Part shown: positions 15,563 through 26,006 of the stretch, in pieces
Layout of the letters: each line of letters opens with the position of its first letter
Position numbering within the stretch: position 1 is the stretch's first letter
NCBI GenBank assembly: GCA_015059015.1
Contig: SVBG01000008.1
Span: 62,001-126,000 of the forward strand
Reading direction: 5' to 3'
Length of the DNA: 64,000 nucleotides
From: Erysipelotrichaceae bacterium
Lineage (GTDB): Bacteria > Bacillota_I > Bacilli_A > ML615J-28 > CAG-313
Notes under the pieces: generated by a model
What the model saw: the letters and a program-made list of their open reading frames with translations, nothing else
Databases searched by the model: none
Told to the model about the DNA's origin: nothing
Made by a program: the position numbers and the translations under genes

Positions 15563-16584
15563 AAGTAGAAGATTTTAATTATGATTTACCAGAGGAGTTA
15601 ATTGCTCAAACTCCACTTAAAGATAGAACGTCTTCAAGACTTTTAGTATTAGATAGAAAAACTGGTGATATTAGTCATGTTAAGTTTGCAAATATCATTG
15701 ATTATTTAGATGAAACTGATGTTTTAGTGTTAAATGATACTAAAGTGTTACCTTCTAGGATTTATGGAAATAAAGTTGATACTAATGCTTATATTGAGTT
15801 ATTATTATTAAAAGAAAAAAGTGAAAATATATGGGAAGCTCTTGTTAGACCTGCAAGAAGAGTTCATGTTGGAACGATGGTTAGTTTTAATAATGGAGAG
15901 TTAAAAGCAGAATGTATAAGCGAAGGCGTTGATGGAATGCGTGAATTTAAAATGATTTATGATGGGATTTTTTTGGAAATTCTTGAAAATATTGGAACAA
16001 TGCCACTTCCACCTTATATTCACGAAAAGTTAGAAGATGGAAATCGTTATCAAACGGTTTATGCAAAAGAATATGGTAGTGCTGCTGCACCTACTGCTGG
16101 GCTTCATTTTACGAAAGAATTATTGCAAAAGATTAAAGATAAAGGCATACAAATAGAATATGTAACTTTAAATGTTGGACTTGGTACATTCAGACCTGTA
16201 TCGGTTGATAAAATTGAAGATCATCATATGCATACAGAAAAATATCGTATGACTAAAGATGTTGCTGATAGATTAAATGAAGCTAAAAAACTTGGTAAAC
16301 GTATTATTTCAGTTGGAACTACAAGTACTAGAACGTTAGAAAGTATTTATTCAAAATATGGTGAATTTAGAGAATGCTATGAAGATACAAATATCTTTAT
16401 TTATCCAGGATATGAGTGGAAAGCTGTTAATGCGTTAATTACTAATTTTCACTTACCTAAATCTACTTTAATAATGTTAGTGTCAAGTTTAGCAGGAATT
16501 GATAATATTATGCATGCTTATAATGTTGCTGTAGAGGAAAAATATCGTTTCTTTAGCTTTGGTGATGCAATGTTTATTAAATAG
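15559..16584 (+). CDS. queA: S-adenosylmethionine:tRNA ribosyltransferase-isomerase
   Basis: Transfers and isomerises the ribosyl group of SAM onto preQ1-modified tRNA to make epoxyqueuosine in the tRNA anticodon wobble position. The 341-residue sequence carries family signatures: [60 protein letters not shown] and TTSTRTLES. The TTG start is chosen because GAGGAGG (15546-15552) sits correctly inside the end of ruvB. No other queuosine gene is visible here, so preQ1 may be salvaged or made elsewhere. Confidence 0.96.
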   Translation: MKVEDFNYDLPEELIAQTPLKDRTSSRLLVLDRKTGDISHVKFANIIDYLDETDVLVLNDTKVLPSRIYGNKVDTNAYIELLLLKEKSENIWEALVRPARRVHVGTMVSFNNGELKAECISEGVDGMREFKMIYDGIFLEILENIGTMPLPPYIHEKLEDGNRYQTVYAKEYGSAAAPTAGLHFTKELLQKIKDKGIQIEYVTLNVGLGTFRPVSVDKIEDHHMHTEKYRMTKDVADRLNEAKKLGKRIISVGTTSTRTLESIYSKYGEFRECYEDTNIFIYPGYEWKAVNALITNFHLPKSTLIMLVSSLAGIDNIMHAYNVAVEEKYRFFSFGDAMFIK

Positions 16585-16598
16585 CTTATACGAATTAT

Positions 16599-16627
16599 TT
16601 GCAAATATTTTAAAAATTTGTTATAAT
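16599..16627 (+). promoter_or_regulatory. Promoter of the membrane protein gene at 16675
   Basis: TTGCAA (16599-16604), 17-bp spacer, TATAAT (16622-16627). Confidence 0.75.
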
Positions 16628-16674
16628 AAGAATATGAATTATTTGATTTTTAAAATCATTAAGGAGAAATAAAA

Positions 16675-17640
16675 ATGAGATTATATAATGATGTAGAAGA
16701 AACTAGTAAAGTAATAGTTGTAGAAGATTATTCAACTTTTAAAGGTTTATTAAAATGTAAATATTTGTACTATTTATTAATAGCTTATACAGCATATGCT
16801 GTTATTAATGCTGCTTTATCATTTATTGAAGGTAGTTATTTAATGGCAATTATTAATATTTTAGTCCATGGTTCTATTTGTGCAAGCTTATGGGTATTTA
16901 GAAAAGCAAATGCTGAAAATAATGATGAAAAACTAAATTTAAAAGGTTCTAAATTATATTTAATCGCACATGCTATTAAATATTTAATCGTATTTATTTT
17001 CTTAGTGTTAGGGTTAATTTTTATAATTTTCTCATGGACTGAGGCTGGTAATGTTGCAAAACAAGAATTAGTTAAAGCACAATCTCAAACTTCATCTGAG
17101 GCCATTGCTCTTGCTAAAGCTGCTAGAGCAAAAGTGTTCTGGAGTTATTTAGGATATGTAGTTCTTTATATTGCATTTACTGTGTTTACATTAGTTTATT
17201 ATAAAGCGGTTATGGCACCTGTTGATGCATTTGCAAAATATAATGAAAAAGGAACTCATTTTTGGAATGAACTTAAATTTTTAGCTATTATTTTATTTGT
17301 TACTGCATTCTTAAACGTTGTTCTTGGTTTATTTGGTGCACTTGGCATACTTGATAAACTATGTGAAATGATGATTAATAATGGTGTTAATACTGTTTCA
17401 ATGGCTACTGGCGGTTTAGGATGGTTTGCGTTTATTTCAAGAGTATTATTTGCAGCTATTTGTGTATGTTTAGGTTTATTACTATTAAAAGGATATAAGG
17501 TTTTAGAAACTACTGAAACTTCTCATGAGGAAGTTGTTGAATTAGAAGAAGAAACAACTGCACCTAATGAAGTAGATGATGAACAAAGTCCTGAACAACC
17601 TGAAGACGTTGTTGATGAAGTTGTAGAACAAGTTCAATAA
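16675..17640 (+). CDS. Uncharacterised multi-pass membrane protein with acidic tail
   Basis: The family is not recognised. The 321-residue protein shows about six hydrophobic segments (roughly 28-48, 52-72, 98-120, 152-175, 200-228 and 246-270). A short charged loop rich in Ala, Lys and Gln lies around 125-150. The last ~45 residues are strongly acidic (EEVVELEEETTAPNEVDDEQ) and probably cytoplasmic. It forms its own unit, with a clear promoter before it and a terminator after it. It lies between queA and the glycogen operon, without functional hints from either neighbour. Confidence 0.75.
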   Translation: MRLYNDVEETSKVIVVEDYSTFKGLLKCKYLYYLLIAYTAYAVINAALSFIEGSYLMAIINILVHGSICASLWVFRKANAENNDEKLNLKGSKLYLIAHAIKYLIVFIFLVLGLIFIIFSWTEAGNVAKQELVKAQSQTSSEAIALAKAARAKVFWSYLGYVVLYIAFTVFTLVYYKAVMAPVDAFAKYNEKGTHFWNELKFLAIILFVTAFLNVVLGLFGALGILDKLCEMMINNGVNTVSMATGGLGWFAFISRVLFAAICVCLGLLLLKGYKVLETTETSHEEVVELEEETTAPNEVDDEQSPEQPEDVVDEVVEQVQ

Positions 17641-17649
17641 AAAATTAAG

Positions 17650-17678
17650 AGTTTATACTTTTGTATAAACTTTTTTTT
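17650..17678 (+). terminator. Intrinsic terminator of the membrane protein gene
   Basis: AGTTTATAC (17650-17658), loop TTTT, GTATAAACT (17663-17671), then T residues to 17678. Confidence 0.85.
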
Positions 17679-17752
17679 GTTTATTTATAGGAAAAAATCA
17701 AAAAGTAAAAAAAGAAATTTATATGTGTTTATAATTTTTCTTTTTGAAAACT

Positions 17753-17781
17753 TTGCAATAATTTTAATTATATGGTATAAT
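17753..17781 (+). promoter_or_regulatory. Promoter of the glycogen operon
   Basis: TTGCAA (17753-17758), 17-bp spacer, TATAAT (17776-17781) with extended TGG. The predicted start near 17788 lies after the alternative upstream ATG of glgB and so supports the 17808 start. Confidence 0.8.
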
Positions 17782-17807
17782 AAATAATGGAATGGAGGGT
17801 AAAATTT

Positions 17808-19640
17808 ATGAATGATTTGGCTCTATATTACTTTCATCAGGGGACTACTATAAAAGCTTATGAATTACTTGGAGCTCACTACACTAAAAAAGAAACAAGA
17901 TTTTGTGTTTGGGCGCCTAATGCTGTAAGCGTTAGTGTAGTTGGGGAGTTTAATGACTGGGATGTTAACAAAAACCAAATGTGTAAAATTACAAATGAAG
18001 GTTTATACGAAACTACAATTAAAAATGTTAAAGAGTTTGATTGTTATCAATATGCCATAAAAACAAAAAAGGGGAATATAATTTATAAGAGTGATCCGTA
18101 TGCTTATCATAGTGAACTTAGACCTTATAAAGCATCTAAAGTTTATGATTTAGGTGGATATAAGTTTAATGATGAAGAGTGGATGAAAAATAGACATGTT
18201 AATCAAGGTTATAACAAACCACTTAATATTTATGAAGTACATCTTGGTTCTTGGAAAAGATATAAAGATGGAAATGTATTTAATTATGCAAGTATAGCAG
18301 AAGAACTTGCGTTATATGCAAAAGAAATGGGATATACTCATGTAGAAGTTATGCCTATTTCTGAATTTCCCTATGATCCATCGTGGGGTTATCAAGTTAC
18401 TGGATATTATTCTGTTACTGCTAGATATGGAACACCAAAAGACTTTATGAAGTTTGTTGATATTATGCATCAACATGGAGTTGGTGTAATACTTGACTGG
18501 GTACCAGGACATTTTACAAAGGATAGCCATGGTTTAATTGAATTTGATGGAGAGTGTTTATATGAACCATCAAATCCGTTTAAAAAAGAAAATCCTTCTT
18601 GGGGAACAAGACATTTTGATTATGGAAGATGTGAAATTCAAAGTTTTTTAGTTTCTAATGCTGTTTATTGGTGCGATAAATATCATATTGATGGCCTTAG
18701 AACTGATGCGGTGTCATCAATGTTATATTTAGATTACTGTCGTAAGGATGGTGAGTGGGAGAAAAATAGTTTTGGTACTAATATTAATTTAGAAGCTGTT
18801 GCATTTATTAAGAAGTTTAATGATTCTTTAAAGAAGTTTGATTCTTCTATTTTATCAATTGCGGAAGAATCAACGGCATTTCCTAAAATTACAGTACCAA
18901 CACAGTATGATGGACTTGGATTTGATTATAAATGGAATATGGGTTGGATGAATGATACATTAAGATACTTAAAATTAGATCCATATTTTAGAGGAGACAA
19001 TAGTAATTTAATCACATTCCAACTGACTTATATTTTTAGTGAACGTTATATTTTAGCTTTATCACATGACGAAGTAGTTCATCTGAAAAAAGCTATGATC
19101 GATAAAGTTCCAGGGCAATATGATCAAAAGTTTGCAGGGTTAAAAGCTTATTTTACTTATATGATGACTCATCCTGGTAAAAAACTAAATTTTATGGGTA
19201 ATGAAATAGGTCAATTTAGAGAATGGGATGAAAATAGAGAATTAGATTGGAGCGTTCTACAATATGAACGTCACCAAACTTTACAAAATTATATTAAGGT
19301 TTTACAACAACTATATCTAAATCATTCATCTTTATATGATGATACGAGATATTGGGATGGGTTTGAATGGGTAGTTGTTAATGATAATGAACACAGTGTA
19401 TTTGCGTACAAGAGAAAATCACAGGATGAAACACTTTTAGTTATCTTAAACTTTGCATATAATGAATGGATTAATTATACATTTGATGTTGAAAATGGTG
19501 ATTATGAAGTTATATTATGCAGTGAGGATCTTAAGTATTCTGGTTCTAAAAATTTAGAAGGGAAGACTTATCATTCGGATGGTAAACTTACAATAGATTT
19601 ACCATATAATTCGGGAATTATTTTAAGAAAGGGAAGATAA
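17808..19640 (+). CDS. glgB: 1,4-alpha-glucan (glycogen) branching enzyme
   Basis: Makes alpha-1,6 branches in glycogen. The 610-residue protein has an N-terminal CBM48 domain ([21 protein letters not shown]) and a GH13 catalytic barrel. Visible are [23 protein letters not shown], nucleophile D300 in [11 protein letters not shown], acid/base Glu in IAEEST and the ALSHDE motif. A C-terminal beta domain follows. An in-frame ATG at 17787 was rejected, because GGAGGG (17794-17799) precedes 17808 and the promoter would start transcription at about 17788. It is first in glgBCDAP and glgC begins one base after its stop. Confidence 0.95.
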   Translation: MNDLALYYFHQGTTIKAYELLGAHYTKKETRFCVWAPNAVSVSVVGEFNDWDVNKNQMCKITNEGLYETTIKNVKEFDCYQYAIKTKKGNIIYKSDPYAYHSELRPYKASKVYDLGGYKFNDEEWMKNRHVNQGYNKPLNIYEVHLGSWKRYKDGNVFNYASIAEELALYAKEMGYTHVEVMPISEFPYDPSWGYQVTGYYSVTARYGTPKDFMKFVDIMHQHGVGVILDWVPGHFTKDSHGLIEFDGECLYEPSNPFKKENPSWGTRHFDYGRCEIQSFLVSNAVYWCDKYHIDGLRTDAVSSMLYLDYCRKDGEWEKNSFGTNINLEAVAFIKKFNDSLKKFDSSILSIAEESTAFPKITVPTQYDGLGFDYKWNMGWMNDTLRYLKLDPYFRGDNSNLITFQLTYIFSERYILALSHDEVVHLKKAMIDKVPGQYDQKFAGLKAYFTYMMTHPGKKLNFMGNEIGQFREWDENRELDWSVLQYERHQTLQNYIKVLQQLYLNHSSLYDDTRYWDGFEWVVVNDNEHSVFAYKRKSQDETLLVILNFAYNEWINYTFDVENGDYEVILCSEDLKYSGSKNLEGKTYHSDGKLTIDLPYNSGIILRKGR

Positions 19641-19641
19641 T

Positions 19642-20832
19642 ATGTATAATCATAAAAAATGTGTTGCTATGCTACTTGCTGGTGGTCAAGGAAGTAGATT
19701 AAAAGCACTTACTACAAAGGTTGCAAAACCAGCTGTGTCTTTTGGCGCAAAATATCGTATCATTGACTTTACTTTATCAAACTGTGTTAATTCAGGCATT
19801 GATACTGTAGGTGTACTTACTCAATATCAACCACTTATTCTAAATGAATATATTGGTAATGGTCAACCATGGGATTTAGACCGTACTTTTGGTGGTGTTC
19901 ATGTACTACCTCCATATCAAGCTAAAAACTCTATGGAATGGTATAAAGGTACTGCTAATGCAATTTACCAAAATATTAATTTTATTGAAAACTATCATCC
20001 AGATCACGTTTTAATTTTATCTGGTGACCATATTTATAAAATGGATTATCAAAAAATGTTAGAAGATCATATTAAAAATGATGCTGACTGTACAATTGCT
20101 GTTTTAGAAGTATCGCTTGAAGAAGCAAGTCGTTTTGGTATTATGAATACTGATGAGAACAATCGTATCGTTGAATTTGAAGAAAAACCTGCTAAACCAA
20201 AGAGTACAAAAGCATCAATGGGTATTTATATTTTTAAACGTGAAAAATTATTTAGTTATTTAAGAAGTGATGCGTTAGATCCTGCGTCTAGCAATGACTT
20301 TGGTAAAAACATTATTCCTAATATGCTTAATGCTGGTGAAAAGATGATGGCATATCCTTTTAAAGGTTATTGGAAAGACGTTGGTACTATTTCATCTTTA
20401 TGGGAAGCTAACCAAGATTTATTAGGTGAAGCACCTGAATTTGATATTTACGATTCACAATGGAAGATTTATTCAAGAAATATGGGGATTGAACCTCAAT
20501 TTATTGCAGATGGTGCAGTAGTTTCTAATAGTTTAATTACAAGTGGTGCTAAGATTTATGGTACGGTTATTAATAGTGTTATTGGCGCTAGTGTTGTAGT
20601 TGAAAAGGGTGCTGTTGTTAAAGATAGTGTTATTTTTGCTGATAGTGTTATTTCTTCAGGTGCAACTGTTAATTATAGCATTTTAGATGAAGAAGTTGTA
20701 ATTGGTGAAGAATGTGTTGTTGGTAGTCCTAAAGGTGATGGTGTTGAAATTGCTGTTGTTGGACGTGGTTGTGTTGTTACAAGTAAGAGTGTTGTAACTG
20801 CAGGTGCAAACATTGAAAAGGAGGATAAATAA
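19642..20832 (+). CDS. glgC: Glucose-1-phosphate adenylyltransferase, catalytic subunit
   Basis: Makes ADP-glucose from ATP and glucose-1-phosphate, the committed step of glycogen synthesis. The 396-residue protein has the nucleotide-binding motif [15 protein letters not shown], the [19 protein letters not shown] substrate segment, [11 protein letters not shown], and [20 protein letters not shown] left-handed beta-helix C terminus follows. It is paired with glgD three bases downstream, as in Bacillus-type heteromeric enzymes. Confidence 0.96.
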   Translation: MYNHKKCVAMLLAGGQGSRLKALTTKVAKPAVSFGAKYRIIDFTLSNCVNSGIDTVGVLTQYQPLILNEYIGNGQPWDLDRTFGGVHVLPPYQAKNSMEWYKGTANAIYQNINFIENYHPDHVLILSGDHIYKMDYQKMLEDHIKNDADCTIAVLEVSLEEASRFGIMNTDENNRIVEFEEKPAKPKSTKASMGIYIFKREKLFSYLRSDALDPASSNDFGKNIIPNMLNAGEKMMAYPFKGYWKDVGTISSLWEANQDLLGEAPEFDIYDSQWKIYSRNMGIEPQFIADGAVVSNSLITSGAKIYGTVINSVIGASVVVEKGAVVKDSVIFADSVISSGATVNYSILDEEVVIGEECVVGSPKGDGVEIAVVGRGCVVTSKSVVTAGANIEKEDK

Positions 20833-20834
20833 TT

Positions 20835-21950
20835 ATGAGTGCTGTAGGTATTATTTTCTCAAATATTCATAATGAAACAATTGATGAATTAACTAGAAAA
20901 AGAACTAGTGCGTCTATTCCATTTGGTGGACGTTATCGTTTAATTGACTTCGCTTTATCTAACTTTGTTAATGCAGATGTTACAAGTGTGGGTGTTTTAA
21001 CACAAAAGAACTATCAATCTTTAATGGACCATTTAGGTTCAGGTAAAGATTGGGACTTATCACGTAAAAATGGTGGTTTAATAATTTTTCCTCCATATAG
21101 TTCTCATAGAAGTGATTTCTTATATGAAAATAGATTTGAAGCTTTAATGAGTGTTAATGGTTATATTGAAAGACGCCATGAAGATTATGTTATTTTAACT
21201 GACTGTGATAATGTTAATGTAATTGATTATCAAGATGTTTTAAAACAACATGAAAATAGTGGTGCTGATATTACAATTGTTTATCGTAACCAAGAAGTTA
21301 CAAGTGATTTATCTGATCATATGACTATTGAATGTAATGATGAAGGTCGTGTTGTAAAAGCTACATTAAGAGCTAAAGTTGGTGAAGTGGCTAACGTTGC
21401 TGTGAATGTATGGGTGATTAATAGAAGACTTTTACACGGATTACTTGTTGATGCTGCTACAACTGGTGCAAAGAGTTTCCATCGTGATGTTTTATTTGCA
21501 AATGTTAGATCACTTAAGATTTATGGTTATAATTACCAAGGTATTTATATGCATATGAACTCTATGGAAAACTATTATAAAGGTAATATGTTATTACTTA
21601 CTGATAGTGTTCGTAATGAATTATTTGGTAATCCTGATAAACGTATTTATACTAAAGTTCGTGACTCTGCTCCAACTCGTTATGGTGATACTGCAATTGT
21701 ACAAAATAGTTTTATTGCAGATGGTTGTGAAATTGAAGGAACAGTTATTAATTCAGTATTATTCCGTGGTGTTAAAGTTGCGAAAGGAACTGTTGTTAAA
21801 AACTCTATTCTAATGCAAGATACATCTGTTGGTGCAAATTGTAATATTGACCATGTAATTACTGATAAAAATGTTTCAATTCGTGACCGTAACAATTTAA
21901 TGGGTTGTGAAAAAGTACCTTATTATTTAGGTAAATACGCAACTGTTTAA
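20835..21950 (+). CDS. glgD: GlgD, regulatory-type ADP-glucose pyrophosphorylase subunit
   Basis: A 371-residue paralogue of GlgC. It keeps the fold (SIPFGGRYRLIDFALSNFVN, VGVLTQKNYQSL) but lacks the GGQGSRL nucleotide-binding loop, reading VGIIFSNIHNETIDE at that place. In GlgC/GlgD pairs of Firmicutes this subunit raises activity without being the main catalyst. The C-terminal beta-helix repeats are present. It lies between glgC and glgA with small gaps, so stoichiometric expression is likely. Confidence 0.93.
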   Translation: MSAVGIIFSNIHNETIDELTRKRTSASIPFGGRYRLIDFALSNFVNADVTSVGVLTQKNYQSLMDHLGSGKDWDLSRKNGGLIIFPPYSSHRSDFLYENRFEALMSVNGYIERRHEDYVILTDCDNVNVIDYQDVLKQHENSGADITIVYRNQEVTSDLSDHMTIECNDEGRVVKATLRAKVGEVANVAVNVWVINRRLLHGLLVDAATTGAKSFHRDVLFANVRSLKIYGYNYQGIYMHMNSMENYYKGNMLLLTDSVRNELFGNPDKRIYTKVRDSAPTRYGDTAIVQNSFIADGCEIEGTVINSVLFRGVKVAKGTVVKNSILMQDTSVGANCNIDHVITDKNVSIRDRNNLMGCEKVPYYLGKYATV

Positions 21951-21992
21951 AATAATAGTTATTGGTTATAATATATTTAGTGGAGGAATCTT

Positions 21993-23435
21993 ATGATTGA
22001 AAATAAAAAAATTGCTTTTGTTGCTTCTGAATGTCAACCATTCTTTACTTCAGGTGGCCTAGGAGATGTTATCGGTAGTCTTCCTAAGAAAATTGCAAAA
22101 CTTGATAAAGGAATTTGGGAAGTAACTGTATTTTTACCACTTTATAGTAATATTTCTAAAGCTTATGCAAATAAACTTGTATACTATGGGCAAATGTATG
22201 TAAGTCTTTCTTGGCGTAAACAATATTGTGGTATTTATAAATACGAAGAAGCAGGAGTAACTTATTATTTCATTGATAATGAATATTACTTTAAACGTGA
22301 AAAATTCTATGGATACTTTGATGATGCAGAAAGATTTGCGTTTTTTAGTAAAGCAGTTATTGATGTAATGTTACATATTAATGAAGTTCCTGATATTATT
22401 CATTGTCATGACTGGCAAACAGGACTACTTCCAGTGTATTTAAGAACATTATATTATCATCATGAGGCATTTAAAAATGTAAAACGTATTTTTACAATTC
22501 ATAATATTGAATATCAAGGCAAATATTCAAATGATTCAGACATTATTGAAGATGTATTTGGCATTAATTCAAATGATGCTTATTTACTAGAATATAATGG
22601 ATGTCTAAATATTATGAAAGGTGCAATTGAATGTTCTAATATCGTTTCTACAGTTAGTCCAAGTTATGCAGAAGAAATTAAAACACCTGAATATGCACAT
22701 GGACTAGAAGGCGAAATTATTCGTGCTGCAGAAGAAGGTAAACTTTGTGGTATCTTAAATGGTATTGATACTACTTTCTATAATCCTAAACGTGATAAAG
22801 CTTTATTTAAAACTTTTGATAAAACTAATCTTGATGGTAAAAAAGAAAATAAAGTTGAACTTCAAAAAATGTTAGGTTTACCTGTTGTTAATGTACCTAT
22901 TGTTGGTATGGTTTCAAGACTTGTAGCTCATAAAGGGTTAGATATCTTAAAAAATGCATTTAATGATTTAATGCAATTAGATGTTCAACTTGTTGTAATT
23001 GGTACAGGTGATGCATACTATGAAGGTTTCTTAAAAGATATGGAAAGTAAGTATGCTAATAAAGTTAAAGTTATTTTAGCATTTAATCAAGATTTAGCAC
23101 GTAAGATTTATGCATCTAGTGATTTATTCTTAATGCCTTCTAAATCTGAACCTTGTGGTTTATCTCAAATGATTGCATCTCGTTATGGTGCAATTCCAAT
23201 GGTTAGAGAAACTGGTGGATTAAAAGACAGTATTAAGAACTTTAATGAAAAAGGTGGAAATGGTTATACATTTGCAGGACTTGAAGCAAATGCTTTAGTT
23301 GAAATGGTAGGGCGTGCTGTAAGTGATTATAATAGTGAAAAATGGAACGAGTTAGTTGAAAAAGTAATGGACGTTGATTTTAGTTGGAAAGTTTCTGCTA
23401 AATCATACGTTAAAATGTATAAAAAAGTTTTATAA
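21993..23435 (+). CDS. glgA: Glycogen synthase (ADP-glucose dependent, GT5)
   Basis: Extends alpha-1,4-glucan chains from ADP-glucose. The 480-residue GT5 protein has the N-terminal substrate loop SGGLGDVIGSLPK (KTGGL in many relatives, TSGGL here), HCHDWQTGLLPVYL, FTIHNIEYQG and GILNGIDTTFYNP. The C-terminal catalytic signature is MPSKSEPCGLSQM. The ribosome site GTGGAGG precedes the ATG. A 10-bp hairpin separates it from glgP. Confidence 0.96.
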   Translation: MIENKKIAFVASECQPFFTSGGLGDVIGSLPKKIAKLDKGIWEVTVFLPLYSNISKAYANKLVYYGQMYVSLSWRKQYCGIYKYEEAGVTYYFIDNEYYFKREKFYGYFDDAERFAFFSKAVIDVMLHINEVPDIIHCHDWQTGLLPVYLRTLYYHHEAFKNVKRIFTIHNIEYQGKYSNDSDIIEDVFGINSNDAYLLEYNGCLNIMKGAIECSNIVSTVSPSYAEEIKTPEYAHGLEGEIIRAAEEGKLCGILNGIDTTFYNPKRDKALFKTFDKTNLDGKKENKVELQKMLGLPVVNVPIVGMVSRLVAHKGLDILKNAFNDLMQLDVQLVVIGTGDAYYEGFLKDMESKYANKVKVILAFNQDLARKIYASSDLFLMPSKSEPCGLSQMIASRYGAIPMVRETGGLKDSIKNFNEKGGNGYTFAGLEANALVEMVGRAVSDYNSEKWNELVEKVMDVDFSWKVSAKSYVKMYKKVL

Positions 23436-23438
23436 TAG

Positions 23439-23473
23439 ATAAACATAATTACTTGATACATATTTATGTTTAT
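23439..23473 (+). promoter_or_regulatory. Intercistronic hairpin between glgA and glgP
   Basis: ATAAACATAA (23439-23448) pairs with TTATGTTTAT (23464-23473) around a 15-base loop. It ends two bases before the glgP ribosome site and has no T-run, so it is more likely an RNA-stability or translation element than a terminator. Confidence 0.45.
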
Positions 23474-23487
23474 TTGAGGAGGAAAAT

Positions 23488-25911
23488 GTGGCGTCTAAGA
23501 ATAGTGTCAATATAATTAAACAAAATATCGAAGAAAAACTAACTCGTTATTTCGGGGTAGTACCAGCTGATGCAACGCAAGATCAATTATACAAAGCTGT
23601 TAGTATGACTGTTGTTGATATGTTATTAGAACAAAAAAGACAGTTTAATGCTAAGATGAAAGAACAAAATTTAAAACGTGTTTATTATCTTTGTATGGAG
23701 TTCTTAGTTGGTAGAAGCTTAAAAACAAACTTATATAATTTAGGACTTGTAGAAGATTATAGAAGTGTCTTAAATGAATATAATGTTGATTTAAATGAAT
23801 TATATGAAATGGAACCTGATGCAGGGCTTGGTAATGGTGGCTTAGGGCGTCTTGCTGCTTGTTTTATGGATAGTTTAGCTGCACTTAATTATCCTGCAAT
23901 GGGATTTTCATTAAGATATGAATATGGTTTATTTAAACAAAAAATAGTTGATGGATGGCAAACTGAAATGCCTGATGTTTGGCTACCAGGTGGAGAAGTT
24001 TGGCTTACACCAAGAAGCGATAGAGTGCTAAAGGTTCGTTTTGGTGGTTGGATTAGTCAACATGAAGAAAATGGGCATTTAGTAACTGATTATCATGATG
24101 ATACTGTTATTGAGGCAATGCCATATGATCTATTAATCTCTGGTGGTGGTAGTAAGATTGTGTCAACACTTCGTTTATGGAAAGCACGTAGTGTTAATAC
24201 ATTTGATATGAAATCATTTAGCCAAGGTGATTATACAAAAGCAATGGAAAAGAATAATGATGCGGAAGTTATTACTAAAGTATTGTATCCTTCTGATGAT
24301 CATACACAAGGTAAGACATTAAGACTTAAACAACAATATTTCTTAGTAAGTGCATCTATTCAAAATATTATTAATGACCATTTAAAACGTTTTAAAGACA
24401 TTAGAACACTTCCAGAAAAAGCTGCAATTCATATTAATGATACGCATCCTGCACTTTGTGTTCCTGAACTTATGCGTATTTTAATGGATGATTTATATCT
24501 TGGTTGGGATGAAGCTTGGGATATCGTAACAAGAACTGTTGCATATACTAACCATACTGTAATGGCTGAAGCACTTGAAACTTGGAATGAAGATTTGCTT
24601 CATAGAATATTACCTAGAATTTATCAAATCATTCTTGAAATAAATAGACGTTTTATGGCTGATGTTTGGAATTTATATCCAGGACAATGGGAAAGAATTA
24701 ATAAGTTATCATTAATTGGTGATAACCATGTTAGAATGGCTAACTTAAGTGTTCATGCAAGTCATACTGTTAATGGTGTATCAGCACTGCATAGTGATAT
24801 TATTAAACGTAGTATTTTTAAAGAATTCCATACGCTAACACCTGAAAAGTTTACAAATGTTACTAACGGTATTGCTCACAGAAGATGGTTACATCAATCA
24901 AATCCAAGATTATCAACATTACTTGATGAAACAATTGGTCATGGTTGGTATAGTGATGCAAGTGATTTAAAGAAATTTAGAGTTTATGAAAATGATGAAA
25001 AAGTTTTAAATGAACTTGCAGAAATTAAATATCAAAATAAGGTTGATTTTGCTAATCGTTTATACAAAAAACAAGGTGTATTAATTGATCCTAAGACAAG
25101 ATTTGATGTACAAGTTAAACGTCTTCATGCATATAAGAGACAACTGTTAAATGTTCTTAAGATTATTAACTTATATAATATTTTAGTAGAAAATCCAAAT
25201 GCTGATATTACACCACAAACTTATATCTTTGGTGCAAAAGCAGCTCCTGGATATTATCATGCTAAAGAAGTAATTGAACTTATTAACTATATTGCAAAAG
25301 ATATTTCAATGCATCCAGAAATTAAAGCAAAATTAAATGTAGCATTTATTGAAGATTATTGTGTTTCTACTGCAGAATGCTTAATGCCTGCATCTGAAAT
25401 TAGTGAACAAATTTCGCTTGCTGGTAAAGAAGCTAGTGGTACTGGTAATATGAAATTTATGATTAATGGTGCTGTTACATTTGGTACAATGGATGGAGCA
25501 AATGTTGAAATTTGTGATTCAGTTGGAAACGATAATATCTTTATCTTTGGTATGAGCACTAAAGAAGTTGATGATTTATGGGCTAGAGGATATAATTCAA
25601 CATATTATTACAATAATAATATGGAACTTCGTAAAATTATTGATCGCTTAAAGAAAGGCTTTGCAGGAAAGAGTTTCGAAAATATTGCAACTTATCTTTT
25701 AACATCTGGCGGTATTGCAGACCAATATATGTGTCTTGCAGATTATGAAAATTATTTTGAAGTTTATAAACAAATGGATAAAGTTTATAAAAACAAACTT
25801 CAATTCCAAAAAATGTCACTTGTTAATATATCTGAAGCAGGTAGATTTGCTGCTGATAGAAGTATTGAGGATTACGCAAGAGATATTTGGCATTTAAAGA
25901 AATTAAAGTAG
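23488..25911 (+). CDS. glgP: Glycogen/alpha-glucan phosphorylase
   Basis: Releases glucose-1-phosphate from glycogen ends, using pyridoxal phosphate. The 807-residue GT35 protein shows YLCMEFLVGRSLKTNLYNLG, EPDAGLGNGGLGRLAACFMDS, HINDTHPAL, FDVQVKRLHAYKRQLLN and the PLP-lysine segment EASGTGNMKFMINGA. It starts at GTG, six bases after GAGGAGG (23476-23482). It is last in the glycogen operon, so synthesis and breakdown enzymes are made together and flux must be set by allostery or by hairpin-tuned expression. Confidence 0.96.
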   Translation: MASKNSVNIIKQNIEEKLTRYFGVVPADATQDQLYKAVSMTVVDMLLEQKRQFNAKMKEQNLKRVYYLCMEFLVGRSLKTNLYNLGLVEDYRSVLNEYNVDLNELYEMEPDAGLGNGGLGRLAACFMDSLAALNYPAMGFSLRYEYGLFKQKIVDGWQTEMPDVWLPGGEVWLTPRSDRVLKVRFGGWISQHEENGHLVTDYHDDTVIEAMPYDLLISGGGSKIVSTLRLWKARSVNTFDMKSFSQGDYTKAMEKNNDAEVITKVLYPSDDHTQGKTLRLKQQYFLVSASIQNIINDHLKRFKDIRTLPEKAAIHINDTHPALCVPELMRILMDDLYLGWDEAWDIVTRTVAYTNHTVMAEALETWNEDLLHRILPRIYQIILEINRRFMADVWNLYPGQWERINKLSLIGDNHVRMANLSVHASHTVNGVSALHSDIIKRSIFKEFHTLTPEKFTNVTNGIAHRRWLHQSNPRLSTLLDETIGHGWYSDASDLKKFRVYENDEKVLNELAEIKYQNKVDFANRLYKKQGVLIDPKTRFDVQVKRLHAYKRQLLNVLKIINLYNILVENPNADITPQTYIFGAKAAPGYYHAKEVIELINYIAKDISMHPEIKAKLNVAFIEDYCVSTAECLMPASEISEQISLAGKEASGTGNMKFMINGAVTFGTMDGANVEICDSVGNDNIFIFGMSTKEVDDLWARGYNSTYYYNNNMELRKIIDRLKKGFAGKSFENIATYLLTSGGIADQYMCLADYENYFEVYKQMDKVYKNKLQFQKMSLVNISEAGRFAADRSIEDYARDIWHLKKLK

Positions 25912-25929
25912 AAATTAGTACTAAAAAAT

Positions 25930-25958
25930 TTGACTAAATGCTCAAATTAGTGTATAAT
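25930..25958 (+). promoter_or_regulatory. Promoter of pfkA
   Basis: TTGACT (25930-25935), 17-bp spacer, TATAAT (25953-25958). Confidence 0.8.
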
Positions 25959-26006
25959 ATCTTGAGAATTTATCAAAACTAGTGACTTAAGTGGAGGACT
26001 AAAATT

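Noticed and set aside
20461-20820. GTT-rich repeats near the end of glgC as a DNA repeat
   Set aside because: They encode the hexapeptide-like beta-helix of the enzyme; the periodicity is protein-level.
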